A DNA stretch of 64,000 nt from Verrucomicrobiaceae bacterium (GCA_947507875.1 CANNQP010000010.1:41925-105924); one strand, 5' to 3'. Positions 41,999 to 51,410 are shown, numbered from the stretch's first letter. The notes: a model not told the origin generated them from the sequence alone. A program made the numbers and translations.

Positions 41999-42813
41999 GA
42001 AGTCACAACAGGTTCAGAAAAGTGAGGTTCCTGGCGCAGTCCTTCGATTTGTTGACGCAAGGCGGCAGGGCTATCGCGAAAATCGATCACAACAGGATCG
42101 TCGGACTTGGCAAAGGCTTCGGGTTTTCCTTCAAAACGCATGGTCCCCGCATCCAGTAGGGCCACGTGATCGCTGATGACCAAGACTTCTGCCACATCAT
42201 GCGTGACAATCACTGCCGTGAAGCCGAACTGGCGTTGGTACTTCACAATCATGGAAAAAACAGCATTCCTTCGCTGCGGGTCCAGTCCAGCGGTGGGTTC
42301 GTCAAAAAGCACCAGTTCAGGACGCGTCACGATCGCTCGGGCCAGCGCTAAGCGTTTTTGCATGCCGCCTGACATTTGGCTAGGGTAGCGGTCAGCAAAG
42401 TTGTCCAGTTCGAGTTGGCGCAGTGCCTCCAGGCTGCGTTTCATCACTTCAACCTCGGATAGTGCGGTGGTTTGCTCAAGAGGTAGCGCCACGTTTTCCA
42501 GAGCTGTCAGCGAATCCAGAAGGGCGTTGCTCTGAAATAAGTAACTGCATCGACGGCGAAATTCGGCGCGTGCTTGGGCATCACGATCCGTCAGTTCTTT
42601 TCCATCAAACCAGATGCTGCCTCCATCAGGGGTCTCGATGCCTGCCAGACATTTGAGGAGCACGGATTTGCCAGTGCCACTGCGTCCTAGAACCGTGACG
42701 ACTTGTCCGCGATGCACGACCAGATTGGCATCAGAAAGCACCACCTGATCGCCGAAGCATTTTTTGATGCTACGGATGCTAAGAAGAGGGACTGGTGAGG
42801 CGAGGTCGTTCAT
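41995..42813 (-). CDS. mlaF: MlaF-like ABC transporter ATP-binding protein
   Basis: The 272-residue ATPase has Walker A LGRSGTGKSVLL, the signature MSGGMQKRLALARA, Walker B LVLFDEPTAGLD and the H-loop VTHDVAEV. The glutamine of the Q-loop is in YLFQSNALLDSLT, typical of MlaF. It powers MlaE. The ATG at 42813 overlaps the mlaE stop (ATGA). Confidence 0.94.
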   Translation of the reverse strand: MNDLASPVPLLSIRSIKKCFGDQVVLSDANLVVHRGQVVTVLGRSGTGKSVLLKCLAGIETPDGGSIWFDGKELTDRDAQARAEFRRRCSYLFQSNALLDSLTALENVALPLEQTTALSEVEVMKRSLEALRQLELDNFADRYPSQMSGGMQKRLALARAIVTRPELVLFDEPTAGLDPQRRNAVFSMIVKYQRQFGFTAVIVTHDVAEVLVISDHVALLDAGTMRFEGKPEAFAKSDDPVVIDFRDSPAALRQQIEGLRQEPHFSEPVVTS

Positions 42814-43589
42814 CACATCAAGAAGGAAGTGATCACGTAGTCAGCCGCTAAGACCAAAATGCAGGAAAGCACGACGGCTCGTGTCGTGCTGGCACTGACC
42901 GCACGGGCGCCTGTTGCGGCTCGGTTTCGGTGAGCATTGAAACCGCAGTAGCAGCATACAGCGATGGTGAGTAGGCCGAAAACGCCTGCTTTGATCATGC
43001 ATTCCCGCACATCCGCAGGCTCAACCGCGCGCTCGACTGATGACCAATACACTCCTGCTTCCAGGCCGAGCATGAGAGATCCTGAGAGCCACCCTCCCCA
43101 GAGACCGACACTGACAAACAGTGCTGTTTGCATGGGGTAAGCCAGCAGGGCGGCAAGCAGGCGCGGCGTCACGAGATAACCGCGGCTATTCACGCCCATC
43201 GTTTCCAAAGCGGCGATTTGTTCGGAATTTCTTTGGATGCCTAGCTCAGCGGCTAAGGCCGAGCCTGCTTGTCCGACAAGCATTAAGGCAGCGAGGACGG
43301 GGCCAAGCTCACGCACGAGACTCAGCGACACCAGGGCGCCTAGCAGGCTTTCAGAGCCAAAGCGATTCAGCACGTGGTACCCTTGCAACCCTAACACAAG
43401 GCCTGTGAAAGCGCCTACGATCAAGATCACCGGAAGGCAGCGCACGCCCTGCTCGAAGAGCGCCCGGAGAACTCTCCGTCCGAGCTTTCGGCAGCGCCAA
43501 GTTTCACCGAGCGACTGCAGCGTAAACAAGGCAAATTCCCCCAAGCTGTGAATCAGGGAAATCGTGGAGTGACCAAGTGCGCGCACCAT
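42813..43589 (-). CDS. mlaE: MlaE-like ABC transporter permease
   Basis: The 258-residue permease shows the MlaE pattern: LPVILIVGAFTGLVLGLQGYHVL, SLVRELGPVLAALMLVGQAGSALAAELG, QIAALETMGVNSRGYLVTPRLLA, and a C-terminal segment with ECMIKAGVFGLLTIAVCCYCGF. Start choices are ATG at 43589 (length equal to E. coli MlaE) or 43649; the first is preferred. It heads the operon mlaE-F-D-C-A-DUF423. The 297 bases upstream up to the AraC gene at 43887 hold no recognised gene and are the divergent promoter region. Confidence 0.93.
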   Translation of the reverse strand: MVRALGHSTISLIHSLGEFALFTLQSLGETWRCRKLGRRVLRALFEQGVRCLPVILIVGAFTGLVLGLQGYHVLNRFGSESLLGALVSLSLVRELGPVLAALMLVGQAGSALAAELGIQRNSEQIAALETMGVNSRGYLVTPRLLAALLAYPMQTALFVSVGLWGGWLSGSLMLGLEAGVYWSSVERAVEPADVRECMIKAGVFGLLTIAVCCYCGFNAHRNRAATGARAVSASTTRAVVLSCILVLAADYVITSFLM

Positions 43590-43886
43590 GCCTTGTGTAG
43601 AATGATCTTCATGCGGCTCATGGCAAGATGCAAGCCAAGCTCGCTGCATCTTTGGGATGAGTGCCTCAGGTGGTTGAATGCTTGGACTTGCTTCGCTTAC
43701 AATGGCAAAGTTGTGTTTTTGCAAAGGACGATAGCGGGGGCACTGCAAACGCAGCCATCTAGTGCTCGGCTGCCAAGTGGCAGAAACTCTCTATGGCTTG
43801 TGGCGCATCAGGGTGAGTGAACTTAGGCCTTTTTCATCGAGCCCAGGCTTGCTTCAGAGGCCTGTTTTTGACAGGGGTAGAGTGGT

Positions 43887-44720
43887 ATGCCTACCGCTTC
43901 TTCAACTCTTCATAGCGTTGTGCCCATCGGCGCGGCGCATCGGGTGCTGGGCCAGCGCACGGTGGCGCTACCGGGGGTCACCCTGGATATTCTGACCACG
44001 CGCAAGATTGAGCTGGAACTCTGGGAGTTGCGGCGACTGAATGATCCATACTGGCGACTTTACTGGCCCATGCGAGAAGGCGGTATCGTCGAGATCGATG
44101 GCGAAAGTACCGCTCTACGTCCTGGCACGGTGTATTTGATTCCGCCGCGCACAACCTTCAGCACGAAAACACGGCGTCCCTTCAGCAAGTGGTATTGCCA
44201 CTTCAATCTCGGGCCTGCTGCCGATCGCGCGGCACCGGGGATTTACGCATTCCCTGTGCTGGCTCATCATCAAACGATGCTGCGTGAGCTGGTTGAGTTG
44301 AGTGTGCGCTCAACGGCTGGACTCTACCCCTGGTCTAGCCTGCAACTGGTGGCCGAGTTTGTGAAAGCTCTGCCCAATGAGGTTTGGGAACAGCAGCGAC
44401 TGGATTCCCGTGTGCTCAAGGCGATGGAGTTCATGAACCAGCACCTCGGGCTTAAGCTAACCTCGGAGCAGGTGGCGCGTCATTCGGGGTTGAGCGTTCG
44501 GAATCTGAACCATTTGTTCAAAGAGGAAGTGCAGCAGTCGCCGATGCGGGTTCTGCTCGACTATCGACTGGATGAGGCCTGCCGCCGGCTTCGTCATACA
44601 GCGGAAAGCATCGAATCCATCGCGGAGGGCTGTGGTTTACTCAATCGGCACTACTTGAGCCGGATGATGCGTCAGTATCGCAACACCTCACCGGCTGCCT
44701 ATCGCAGTGAGCATTCCTGA
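43887..44720 (+). CDS. AraC-family transcriptional regulator
   Basis: The 277-residue product has an N-terminal cupin-like region (residues about 30-130, with EGGIVEIDGESTALRPGTVYLIPPRTTF) that probably binds a small effector. Two helix-turn-helix motifs follow (LTSEQVARHSGLSVRNLNHLFKEEV; a second in IESIAEGCGLLNRHYLSRMMRQY). Effector and targets are unknown. It is divergent from mlaE and 38 bases upstream of the TspO gene on the same strand, so TspO or mla may be targets, but this is inference. Confidence 0.88.
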   Translation: MPTASSTLHSVVPIGAAHRVLGQRTVALPGVTLDILTTRKIELELWELRRLNDPYWRLYWPMREGGIVEIDGESTALRPGTVYLIPPRTTFSTKTRRPFSKWYCHFNLGPAADRAAPGIYAFPVLAHHQTMLRELVELSVRSTAGLYPWSSLQLVAEFVKALPNEVWEQQRLDSRVLKAMEFMNQHLGLKLTSEQVARHSGLSVRNLNHLFKEEVQQSPMRVLLDYRLDEACRRLRHTAESIESIAEGCGLLNRHYLSRMMRQYRNTSPAAYRSEHS

Positions 44721-44758
44721 ATGGCATCGTTCTGTGTCTCGCGTAGCGTGAAATCAGC

Positions 44759-45232
44759 ATGTCTGAGACGATTTCCCCTTTTCGCCAAGTGACGGCCTTG
44801 ATCGGCTGGGTGCTGCTGACTTTTCTAGCGCCTTTGCTGGGTGCATTCACGCCGCCGGGAGCCTGGTATCAGGCTCTGCAAAAGCCAGAGTGGAACCCGC
44901 CGACTTGGCTCTTCGCTCCGGTGTGGACACTACTCTATCTCGGCATGGCGATGGCTGCCTGGCTGGTCTGGAAGAAGGGCATGCGCTCAGGAGCTCTGCG
45001 CTGGTACATCATTCAATGGGCGCTCAATGCGGCCTGGACGCCGGTTTTTTTCGGAGCGCATCAGATCGGTCTCGCTCTGCTCGTGATGTTCTGCTTGTGG
45101 TTGGCCATCGTGCTGACGCTGAGGGCCTTTTGGCAGGTGTCTCGTTCTGCGGGTTTGCTGCTGGTGCCTTACTTGCTGTGGGTGTCCTTTGCGACTCTGC
45201 TGAATGTGACGCTTTGGTGGCTCAATCCGTAA
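44759..45232 (+). CDS. tspO: TspO/MBR family protein
   Basis: The 157-residue five-helix protein has the TspO pattern: GAFTPPGAWYQALQKPEWNPPTWLFAPVWTLLYLGMAMAAW in two parts (PEWNPPTWLFAPVW is the hallmark), then ALNAAWTPVFFGAHQIGLAL and LLVPYLLWVSFATLLN with the conserved Trp and Asn. TspO proteins bind porphyrins and cholesterol and affect tetrapyrrole and stress responses. Start ATG at 44759. The AraC gene precedes it. Confidence 0.92.
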   Translation: MSETISPFRQVTALIGWVLLTFLAPLLGAFTPPGAWYQALQKPEWNPPTWLFAPVWTLLYLGMAMAAWLVWKKGMRSGALRWYIIQWALNAAWTPVFFGAHQIGLALLVMFCLWLAIVLTLRAFWQVSRSAGLLLVPYLLWVSFATLLNVTLWWLNP

Positions 45233-45405
45233 AAAACCTGGTACCACAAGACGGTTGCAGCACGGCCCGCATGCAGTCCAAGATGCCAACGAAATAGGCA
45301 GCTTGGTTCGATCGTAGGCGCTATGTTCGCCGCAGTAGCCAAGTCACGACTCGTTGACAAATTTCATGTGAACAGAGTGAGAACCCAACCAAATCTGTTA
45401 TTGTC

Positions 45406-46251
45406 ATGAAACCCTCCACCCTTTTGCTCATGCTAGCGGCTCTAGCATTTGGGAGCGTGGTTCTTGTCATGAAGCATGGCGTTGGGGAAAGCTGCTCTAG
45501 ATGTTACCTTTTGCCTGATCTCACCACCATGTTCGACTTTTACCAACAAAGCGATACTGACTATGCGGCTCCTCCGGAGGCTTCGTTGTGGGATGGTTGG
45601 ATGCCGGAGCAACGTATTCAAAGTGTCAATCAGCGGGTAAAACCTAAGCTGATCGAAGCGCTCCAAGCACGGGGTGTTCATTTGGGAGCCCCGGTTTTTC
45701 TGCGGGTCATGAAGGAGGAGCGCCTCCTCGAACTCTGGCTCAAGGTCGGGGCGAAGTGGCAACTGTGGCGGAGTTATATCATCGCCGCGGCTTCAGGGCA
45801 GCTCGGTCCGAAGCTCAGGGAGGGGGATGGGCAAGTGCCTGAGGGGTTTTACCGCATCAACGCAGCGCAGTTGAATCCTGCCAGCGGCTACCATTTGGCC
45901 ATGAATCTGGGTTACCCGAATGAATACGATCGTCAGCGTCAGCGGACAGGCAGCTATATCATGATTCACGGCCGGGCGGTCAGCGTCGGTTGCTTGGCCA
46001 TGACGGATCTTTGGATGGAAGAAATTTATCTACTGGTTTCAGAAGCTATCGCCCAGGGGCAGGCTGAGGTTCAGGTGCAGATCTTTCCGTTTCGAATGAC
46101 GGTAGCCAGGCTTAATGCGGCAAGAGACCATGTTTGGCATGAATTTTGGTCGTCTGAGCTTTGGCCGGCTTGGTGTTCGTTTGAGACTTCCAGAGAGCCT
46201 CCTGAGATGCGGGTTCAAGAGGGGCGCTACGTTCTGGTCTCGGGATTTTAG
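45406..46251 (+). CDS. YafK/DpaA-type L,D-transpeptidase-fold enzyme
   Basis: The 281-residue product has an N-terminal signal or anchor (TLLLMLAALAFGSVVLVM). The YkuD-type catalytic region is IMIHGRAVSVGCLAMTD with His188 and Cys196. Its C-terminal part (EEIYLLVSEAIAQGQ, VQIFPFRMT, EFWSSELWPAWCSFE, a Pro-Pro and RYVL end) resembles E. coli YafK (DpaA), which cleaves the bond between Lpp and peptidoglycan. A role in removing or adding cell wall-bound protein is inferred. An unusual Cys pair (SCSRC) lies near residue 30-33. The 173-base gap before it contains a TTGACA at 45354 that could be a -35 box. Confidence 0.82.
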   Translation: MKPSTLLLMLAALAFGSVVLVMKHGVGESCSRCYLLPDLTTMFDFYQQSDTDYAAPPEASLWDGWMPEQRIQSVNQRVKPKLIEALQARGVHLGAPVFLRVMKEERLLELWLKVGAKWQLWRSYIIAAASGQLGPKLREGDGQVPEGFYRINAAQLNPASGYHLAMNLGYPNEYDRQRQRTGSYIMIHGRAVSVGCLAMTDLWMEEIYLLVSEAIAQGQAEVQVQIFPFRMTVARLNAARDHVWHEFWSSELWPAWCSFETSREPPEMRVQEGRYVLVSGF

Positions 46252-46311
46252 TCAGCGGAAATCACAATTTGGCGTAAGGATGGGACGGTAAGATTGTTCT
46301 TCCCTCATTGC

Positions 46312-47586
46312 ATGTTCAACTCGTCAGCACGCCCATGGTATTCAAAGGTCACTCGCTATCAATGGCTGGTGCTCTTGGTTGCGTCGTTGGGCTGGGTGTT
46401 TGATGCGTTTGAGGGACAGATTTTCAATCTTACTCGCAAGTCGATGTTGTCCGAGATCCTTGGAAAACCCGGGGATTCGGCAGAAGTGAAAGCCTGGGGT
46501 GACATCGTGCTCGGCTTTTTCCTGGTGGGAGGCACGGTGGGTGGGGCCTTGTTTGGCCGATTGGCCGATCGTTGGGGGCGCAGTCCCACCATGATCGTGA
46601 CGATTCTCTTTTATTCGGTCTTCTCTGGCCTGACCTATTTTGCGGACAATCTAGAGCAGGTCTGTGCTTTGCGTTTCCTCGTCGCGATGGGTGTCGGGGG
46701 GGAGTGGGCTGTGGCCGCGGCGCTGGTGGCTGAGGTGTTTCCCCGTGAGGCTCGGGCGCGGGCCAGTGGTCTTTTTCATGCGACCAGTGTGCTAGCCACT
46801 TGGTTGGCCGGATTGACCGGACTTTGGGTTGGGCCTGACTGGCGCTTGGCTTATGTCATTGGCGTTGTGCCAGCCTTGTTGACGCTTTGGGTGCGTGCTT
46901 CGATTCGCGAGCCTGAGCGTTTGCAAAGTGCGCAGCGCAACCTGGGCAGTCGGGTGGGCAGTTTTCGCGAGTTGTTTGGCCATCCTAGGTGGCGTCGGCG
47001 TGCTTTGGCTGGCATGACCTTGGCTGCGGTCGGTTTGGGAACCTTTTGGGGCGTGACCGTGGCGGGGCAAGACTTGATGGCAGACCTGCTGACACGACTG
47101 GGCATGGCCAAGGATCAGGTCGAACGAGAGGCCAAGTTTGCTTATGGCATCGTGCAGGCCACGGGGGGGGGGTTGGGAATGCTAGCCTTTGGCCCGATCT
47201 GCGAGCGCATCGGTCGTCGGCGTGCCTTTGCGCTCATGCAGGGGCTGTCGCTGATGGTCGTGCCTGCGGTTTGTTTTCTGCCGCAAACCCATCTGCAACT
47301 GCTGCTGGCGCTGCCGCTCTTTGGCTTTGTCACGCTGAGCATTCACGCGGGGTTCGCGGTTTATTTTCCAGAGCTTTTTCCTGATCATCTGCGCGCGACG
47401 GGGGCCAGCTTCTGCTTCAACACAGGGCGTTTGCTGGCTGCACCGATCTTGTTTTTTTCAGGACACATCAAGGCGGCCGTGGAGCTGCCCGTCGCCATCA
47501 CGCTGCTCTCTGGGTTGTTTCTCATCGGGCTCGCGGTGCTCTGGTTCTTGCCTGAAACTCAGGGGCAAGACTTGCCGGAGGCGTGA
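46312..47586 (+). CDS. MFS transporter
   Basis: The 424-residue, 12-helix protein has the MFS loop 2-3 motif (GRLADRWGRSPT) and the repeat in the second half (CERIGRRRAFALM). VAMGVGGEWAVAAALVAEVFP and PELFPDHLRATGASFCFN are typical of the metabolite:H+ and sugar/aromatic acid symporter groups. The substrate is unknown. The ATG at 46312 is used; the in-frame TTG at 46294 is not needed. It precedes ThuA-like and propeller-like secreted genes on the same strand, all in a line that could act on sugar derivatives. Confidence 0.85.
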   Translation: MFNSSARPWYSKVTRYQWLVLLVASLGWVFDAFEGQIFNLTRKSMLSEILGKPGDSAEVKAWGDIVLGFFLVGGTVGGALFGRLADRWGRSPTMIVTILFYSVFSGLTYFADNLEQVCALRFLVAMGVGGEWAVAAALVAEVFPREARARASGLFHATSVLATWLAGLTGLWVGPDWRLAYVIGVVPALLTLWVRASIREPERLQSAQRNLGSRVGSFRELFGHPRWRRRALAGMTLAAVGLGTFWGVTVAGQDLMADLLTRLGMAKDQVEREAKFAYGIVQATGGGLGMLAFGPICERIGRRRAFALMQGLSLMVVPAVCFLPQTHLQLLLALPLFGFVTLSIHAGFAVYFPELFPDHLRATGASFCFNTGRLLAAPILFFSGHIKAAVELPVAITLLSGLFLIGLAVLWFLPETQGQDLPEA

Positions 47587-47650
47587 TAAATGCGCGATCT
47601 TTTGGCTTATGTTCTTGCTTACTCGCCTGCTTTTTCGTCATTCCTGCCCC

Positions 47651-48634
47651 ATGCGCTCCCTCTACACGCTGCTGTTTCTACTGGTTGGTCTCACTTTTGC
47701 CTCAGCGCTGACGCCTGATGGCAAGCGCAAGCTCGTCCTCATCGCGGGCAAGCCCTCACACCCCCCTGGCATGCATGAGTTCCGGGCGGGGACGCTCTTG
47801 CTAGAAAAATGCCTCGCTTCGGTGCCGGGTCTGGTGGTGGATCGCCACGAGATGGGCTGGGTCAAAGATGAGGCGACCTTTGCTGATGCCGATGCGGTGG
47901 TCATCTACGCTGATGGCGGAGGCAAGCACCCTGCGGTCGTGGATGGCCATCTGGAAACACTGCGGGGACTCATGGAAAAAGGCGTCGGTTTTGGCTGCAT
48001 GCACTATGGTGTGGAGGTCGTGGCCGAGCAAGCTGGCAAGGAATTTCAGGCTTGGCTCGGTGGGCATTACGAGAACGCGTTTTCCTGCAATCCGATCTGG
48101 CAGCCACACTTTGCCAACCTACCGCAGCATCCCATCACGCGTGGGGTGAAACCTTTCCAGATCGAGGATGAATGGTACTTCAACATGCGCTTCCGCCCCG
48201 CCTTCAAGGATGGCATCGTGCCGGCTCAAGATGGAGCGGCGAGCTTTGTGCCGATCCTGGTCGCTACGCCTTCGGATGCGGTGCGTGATGGCCCGTATGT
48301 TTACCCCAAAGGCCCGTATGCTCACATCCAGGCGGAAAAGGGAGCCCCGGAGGCCACCCTGTGGAGTCTGGATCGCGCCGATGGTGGTCGCGGCTTTGGC
48401 TTCACGGGAGGTCACTTCCACAAAAACTGGGGTAATGCCGATTTTCGCAAAACGGTACTGAATGCGCTGCTGTGGGTCAGCAAGGTCGAGGTGCCAGAAG
48501 GCGGTGTTGAATCTCAAGTCACGGAAGAGGAACTGGCCGCGAATCTCGACCCTAAGCCAGCGCCGAAGCCAAAAAAGACTGCGATGACCACGCCGAGCGT
48601 GTTTCAGCGTCGCACTGGAGAAGGGGCAGAGTGA
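47651..48634 (+). CDS. Secreted ThuA-like domain protein
   Basis: The 327-residue product has a signal peptide (RSLYTLLFLLVGLTFASA) and the ThuA-like glutamine amidotransferase-fold domain (KLVLIAGKPSHPPGMHEFRAG, DAVVIYADGGGKHPAV, GVGFGCMHYGVEVVAEQ, GGHYENAF, FGFTGGHFHKNW). Such proteins are common in this phylum and are linked to sugar-derivative breakdown, but the reaction is not known. The C-terminus is a Pro/Lys/Thr-rich tail. It follows the MFS gene. Confidence 0.85.
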   Translation: MRSLYTLLFLLVGLTFASALTPDGKRKLVLIAGKPSHPPGMHEFRAGTLLLEKCLASVPGLVVDRHEMGWVKDEATFADADAVVIYADGGGKHPAVVDGHLETLRGLMEKGVGFGCMHYGVEVVAEQAGKEFQAWLGGHYENAFSCNPIWQPHFANLPQHPITRGVKPFQIEDEWYFNMRFRPAFKDGIVPAQDGAASFVPILVATPSDAVRDGPYVYPKGPYAHIQAEKGAPEATLWSLDRADGGRGFGFTGGHFHKNWGNADFRKTVLNALLWVSKVEVPEGGVESQVTEEELAANLDPKPAPKPKKTAMTTPSVFQRRTGEGAE

Positions 48635-48692
48635 TCCTCTGCGCTCATGGCCTTGGCTTCGCTTGGTTTTTCCACCTCACGTTTGCGACACG

Positions 48693-50210
48693 ATGCCTCG
48701 CCAGATTCTGACTCTGCTGATCCTGTGTTTTGGCTGTGCAGGCTTACCCGCTCTATCGAAGGAGTGGTTTGGCATCCAGGTCGTGGATGAGTCCACCCGA
48801 CGTGGCGTGCCGTTGGTCACCTTGACCACGGTGAACCAGATCACCTACACGACGGATAGTGCGGGCTGGATCGCCTTTCATGAGCCTGGTCTCATGGATC
48901 GTGAGGTTTTCTTTCACGTCAGTTCTCCAGGTTACAGCATCGGTAAAGACGGTTTCGGTTATGCTGGCATCAAACTGACGCCCAAGCTCGGTGAAAAGGT
49001 CGAGGTGCCGATCCTGCGGCTGAACCTTGCCGAGCGAATGTATCGCATCACCGGCCAGGGCATTTATCGAGACTCCACGCTGCTTGGCCAGCCCGTGCCG
49101 CTGCCGCGGGCCAATTTCAATCAGGTCCTGGGCCAGGACAGTGTGCAGGCAGTGCGGTGGAAAAATCGAGTCTTTTGGCTCTGGGGCGACACGGAGCGGG
49201 TCGATTACCCTTTGGGCCACTTTCATTCCACCTGCGCCTGGTCTGACCTCATTGAAAAAGGTGGCCTGAGCGTGGAGGAAGGCATTCATCTCGAATACCT
49301 GACGGATGATCAAGGCAAGCTCCGCCACATGATGCCCAGTCAGGAGCCAGGAGCCGTCTGGATCTTCGGCCTGCTGGTCGTCGCTGATGCGGACGGGAAA
49401 GATCATCTCGTGGGCCATTACGGCCGCTACAAGGACTTGGGCACGCGACTCGAACACGGCATCTGCGAGTTTGATGAAGCGCAGGGCATCTTTGTGCCGA
49501 TGGTGCTTCTCGGGGATGAATTCGAGTGGCAGCACCCGCAGGGGAATGCTTTCCGCCACACGGAAGCTGGTGCCGACTGGTTTTACTTTGGCAGTGCCTT
49601 TGCCACCACGCGAGTGGCTGCCACCTATGCGGATGTCATGAATCCGGGCAGCTATGAAGCACTCGCTTGGTCATCGAAGGAAAAGGACTATCGGTGGCAA
49701 AAAGCCCTGCCACCGGTGAGCCAAGCGACCGAGGCAGCGCTGCTGGCCGCGAATCAGATGCCGGCAGAACGCGCCCTGCTGCAGCTGCAAGATGCACTCA
49801 CGAGCAAAGCGGTGCGCATCCATCGCTCCAGCGTTGCCTGGAATCTGCATCGTCGCGCCTGGGTGATGATTGGGACACAGGAGGCTGGAGAAGAATCCCA
49901 TTTGGGTGAGGTCTGGTATGCTGAGGCAGCCACGCCCTCAGGCCCTTGGAAAAAGGCGGTGAAGGTCGCCAGCCATCCGCGCTATTCTTTCTACAACCCA
50001 CGTCAGCACCCCTTTCTCCAGCAGCAAGACGGACGTGTGCTCTACTTCGAGGGCACCTACACGCAGACCTTCAGCGGACAGCCGGTGAAAACGCCGCGCT
50101 ACGATTACAATCAGCTCATGTATCGTCTTGATGTGGACGACATGCGCCTGGCTCCAGCTCAACTCAAGGTGCCTGCTGGGGAAATTCAAAAAACGAATCT
50201 CTCGCAGTAG
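48693..50210 (+). CDS. Secreted beta-propeller-like protein, function unknown
   Basis: The 505-residue product has a signal peptide (LTLLILCFGCAGLPALS). An N-terminal carboxypeptidase-regulatory-like beta domain (FGIQVVDESTRRGVPLVTLTT, residues about 25-110) precedes a large beta-rich domain with repeated aromatic motifs (NRVFWLWGDTER, EPGAVWIFGLLVVADADG, GADWFYFGS, RAWVMIG, GRVLYFEGTYT), like five-bladed propellers of glycoside-active or sialidase-like enzymes. No catalytic residues were assigned. The ATG at 48693 begins the signal. It lies 30 bases before galU. Confidence 0.6.
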   Translation: MPRQILTLLILCFGCAGLPALSKEWFGIQVVDESTRRGVPLVTLTTVNQITYTTDSAGWIAFHEPGLMDREVFFHVSSPGYSIGKDGFGYAGIKLTPKLGEKVEVPILRLNLAERMYRITGQGIYRDSTLLGQPVPLPRANFNQVLGQDSVQAVRWKNRVFWLWGDTERVDYPLGHFHSTCAWSDLIEKGGLSVEEGIHLEYLTDDQGKLRHMMPSQEPGAVWIFGLLVVADADGKDHLVGHYGRYKDLGTRLEHGICEFDEAQGIFVPMVLLGDEFEWQHPQGNAFRHTEAGADWFYFGSAFATTRVAATYADVMNPGSYEALAWSSKEKDYRWQKALPPVSQATEAALLAANQMPAERALLQLQDALTSKAVRIHRSSVAWNLHRRAWVMIGTQEAGEESHLGEVWYAEAATPSGPWKKAVKVASHPRYSFYNPRQHPFLQQQDGRVLYFEGTYTQTFSGQPVKTPRYDYNQLMYRLDVDDMRLAPAQLKVPAGEIQKTNLSQ

Positions 50211-50240
50211 CCGCCACGCCTTCACTGCCTATCTGTTCCT

Positions 50241-51119
50241 ATGCTCCCGAAAGTTCGCAAAGCTGTCATCCCTGCCGCCGGTTTCGGCACTCGTTTCCTA
50301 CCGATCTCCAAGGCGGTGCCCAAAGAGATGCTCCCACTCGTGGACAAGCCCGTCATTCAGTATGTCGTCGAGGAAGCGGTCGCTTCAGGCATCACGGATC
50401 TTTTGATCGTCATCAGCCGCAGCAAGCGGGCGATTGAGGAGCACTTTCACCCCATTCATGAACTCGAGGCTGAGCTGGAGGCCAAAGGCCGCACGGAAGA
50501 TCTGACGACGCTGCGGCAGATGCAGTCCATGGCGCGCATCCACTACATCTGGCAGCCGAAGATGGGTGGATTGGGCGATGCCATTTTGTATGCACGTGAT
50601 CATGTCGGCGCGGAGCCCTTTGCCGTGCTGCTGGGCGACACCGTGGTCACCACGGGTGATCCGAGTCGTCCGGTCACGCGCCAGCTGGCGGACTTGGTGG
50701 AAACCCATGGCGGTTCTGCTGTGGCGTTGCAGCAGGTGCCTGAAGAAAAGGTGAGCCGCTATGGCATTCTGGGCGGTCAGGAGATTGCTCCTGGCGTCAT
50801 CCGTGCCACGCAGTTCGTGGAAAAACCGCGTCCTGAAGAGGCACCGTCGCGCCTTGCCGTCAGCGCCCGCTACGTTTTGTCTCCGGCCATCTTTGCTCAT
50901 CTGGAAAAGACGCCCAAAGGCAAAGGTGGAGAGCTTCAGCTCACCGACGCCATGGCGTCCTTGATGAAGGAAGAGGCCCTGCACGGGCTGCGCTACGAAG
51001 GTCAACGTCACGACATCGGCAACAAGCTGGACTTCATCAAAGCGAACCTGCACTTTGCGCTCCAGCACCCTGATTTGCGTGAGGCCATTCAAGCTCACCT
51101 CCGCACGTTGGTGAGCTAA
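50241..51119 (+). CDS. galU: UTP-glucose-1-phosphate uridylyltransferase
   Basis: The 292-residue product makes UDP-glucose for polysaccharide and envelope synthesis. The nucleotide-binding motif is AVIPAAGFGTRFLPISKAVPKEMLP in two parts (the GFGTRFLP loop and Lys of KAVPKEM). VDKPVIQYVVEEAV, GLGDAILYA, VLLGDTVV, RYGILGG, FVEKPRPEEAPS and GGELQLTDAM are as in GalU. Start ATG at 50241. Confidence 0.94.
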   Translation: MLPKVRKAVIPAAGFGTRFLPISKAVPKEMLPLVDKPVIQYVVEEAVASGITDLLIVISRSKRAIEEHFHPIHELEAELEAKGRTEDLTTLRQMQSMARIHYIWQPKMGGLGDAILYARDHVGAEPFAVLLGDTVVTTGDPSRPVTRQLADLVETHGGSAVALQQVPEEKVSRYGILGGQEIAPGVIRATQFVEKPRPEEAPSRLAVSARYVLSPAIFAHLEKTPKGKGGELQLTDAMASLMKEEALHGLRYEGQRHDIGNKLDFIKANLHFALQHPDLREAIQAHLRTLVS

Positions 51120-51128
51120 AACGGTTCA

Positions 51129-51398
51129 TCAGTTCTTCAGAGGAAGGCGCGCCACAGCTTCGTCGGGGATCTCGACGGTTTTTTGGCGGCTGCCTTCGCC
51201 ACGAATGAGTTCCAGGCTGCCACGGGGCACCTGAAGTAGTTCGGCGAGGAAGCGCAGGAGCTCATCGTTGGCTTTGCCTTCGACAGGGGGAGCGCCCAGC
51301 TTGATCAGCAGCACGGGTCTGCCTTTTTCATCGCTCCCCCAGTTCATGACGCTAGAACGCCGTGCGTTAGGCGTGACACGGACGTGAAGCTGAGCCAT
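51129..51398 (-). CDS. DUF167 (YggU) family protein
   Basis: The 89-residue protein matches the small DUF167 family: LHVRVTPNARRSSV, LIKLGAPPVEGKANDELLRFLAELL, and SLELIRGEGSRQKTVEI. Its function is unknown. It is 12 bases downstream of dxs on the same strand. Confidence 0.9.
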   Translation of the reverse strand: MAQLHVRVTPNARRSSVMNWGSDEKGRPVLLIKLGAPPVEGKANDELLRFLAELLQVPRGSLELIRGEGSRQKTVEIPDEAVARLPLKN

Positions 51399-51410
51399 GG
51401 CCTGGATCGA

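Noticed and set aside
45354..45390. Consensus promoter before the YafK-type gene
   Set aside because: TTGACA is present, but no good -10 box lies 16-18 bases downstream, so it was not listed as a promoter.
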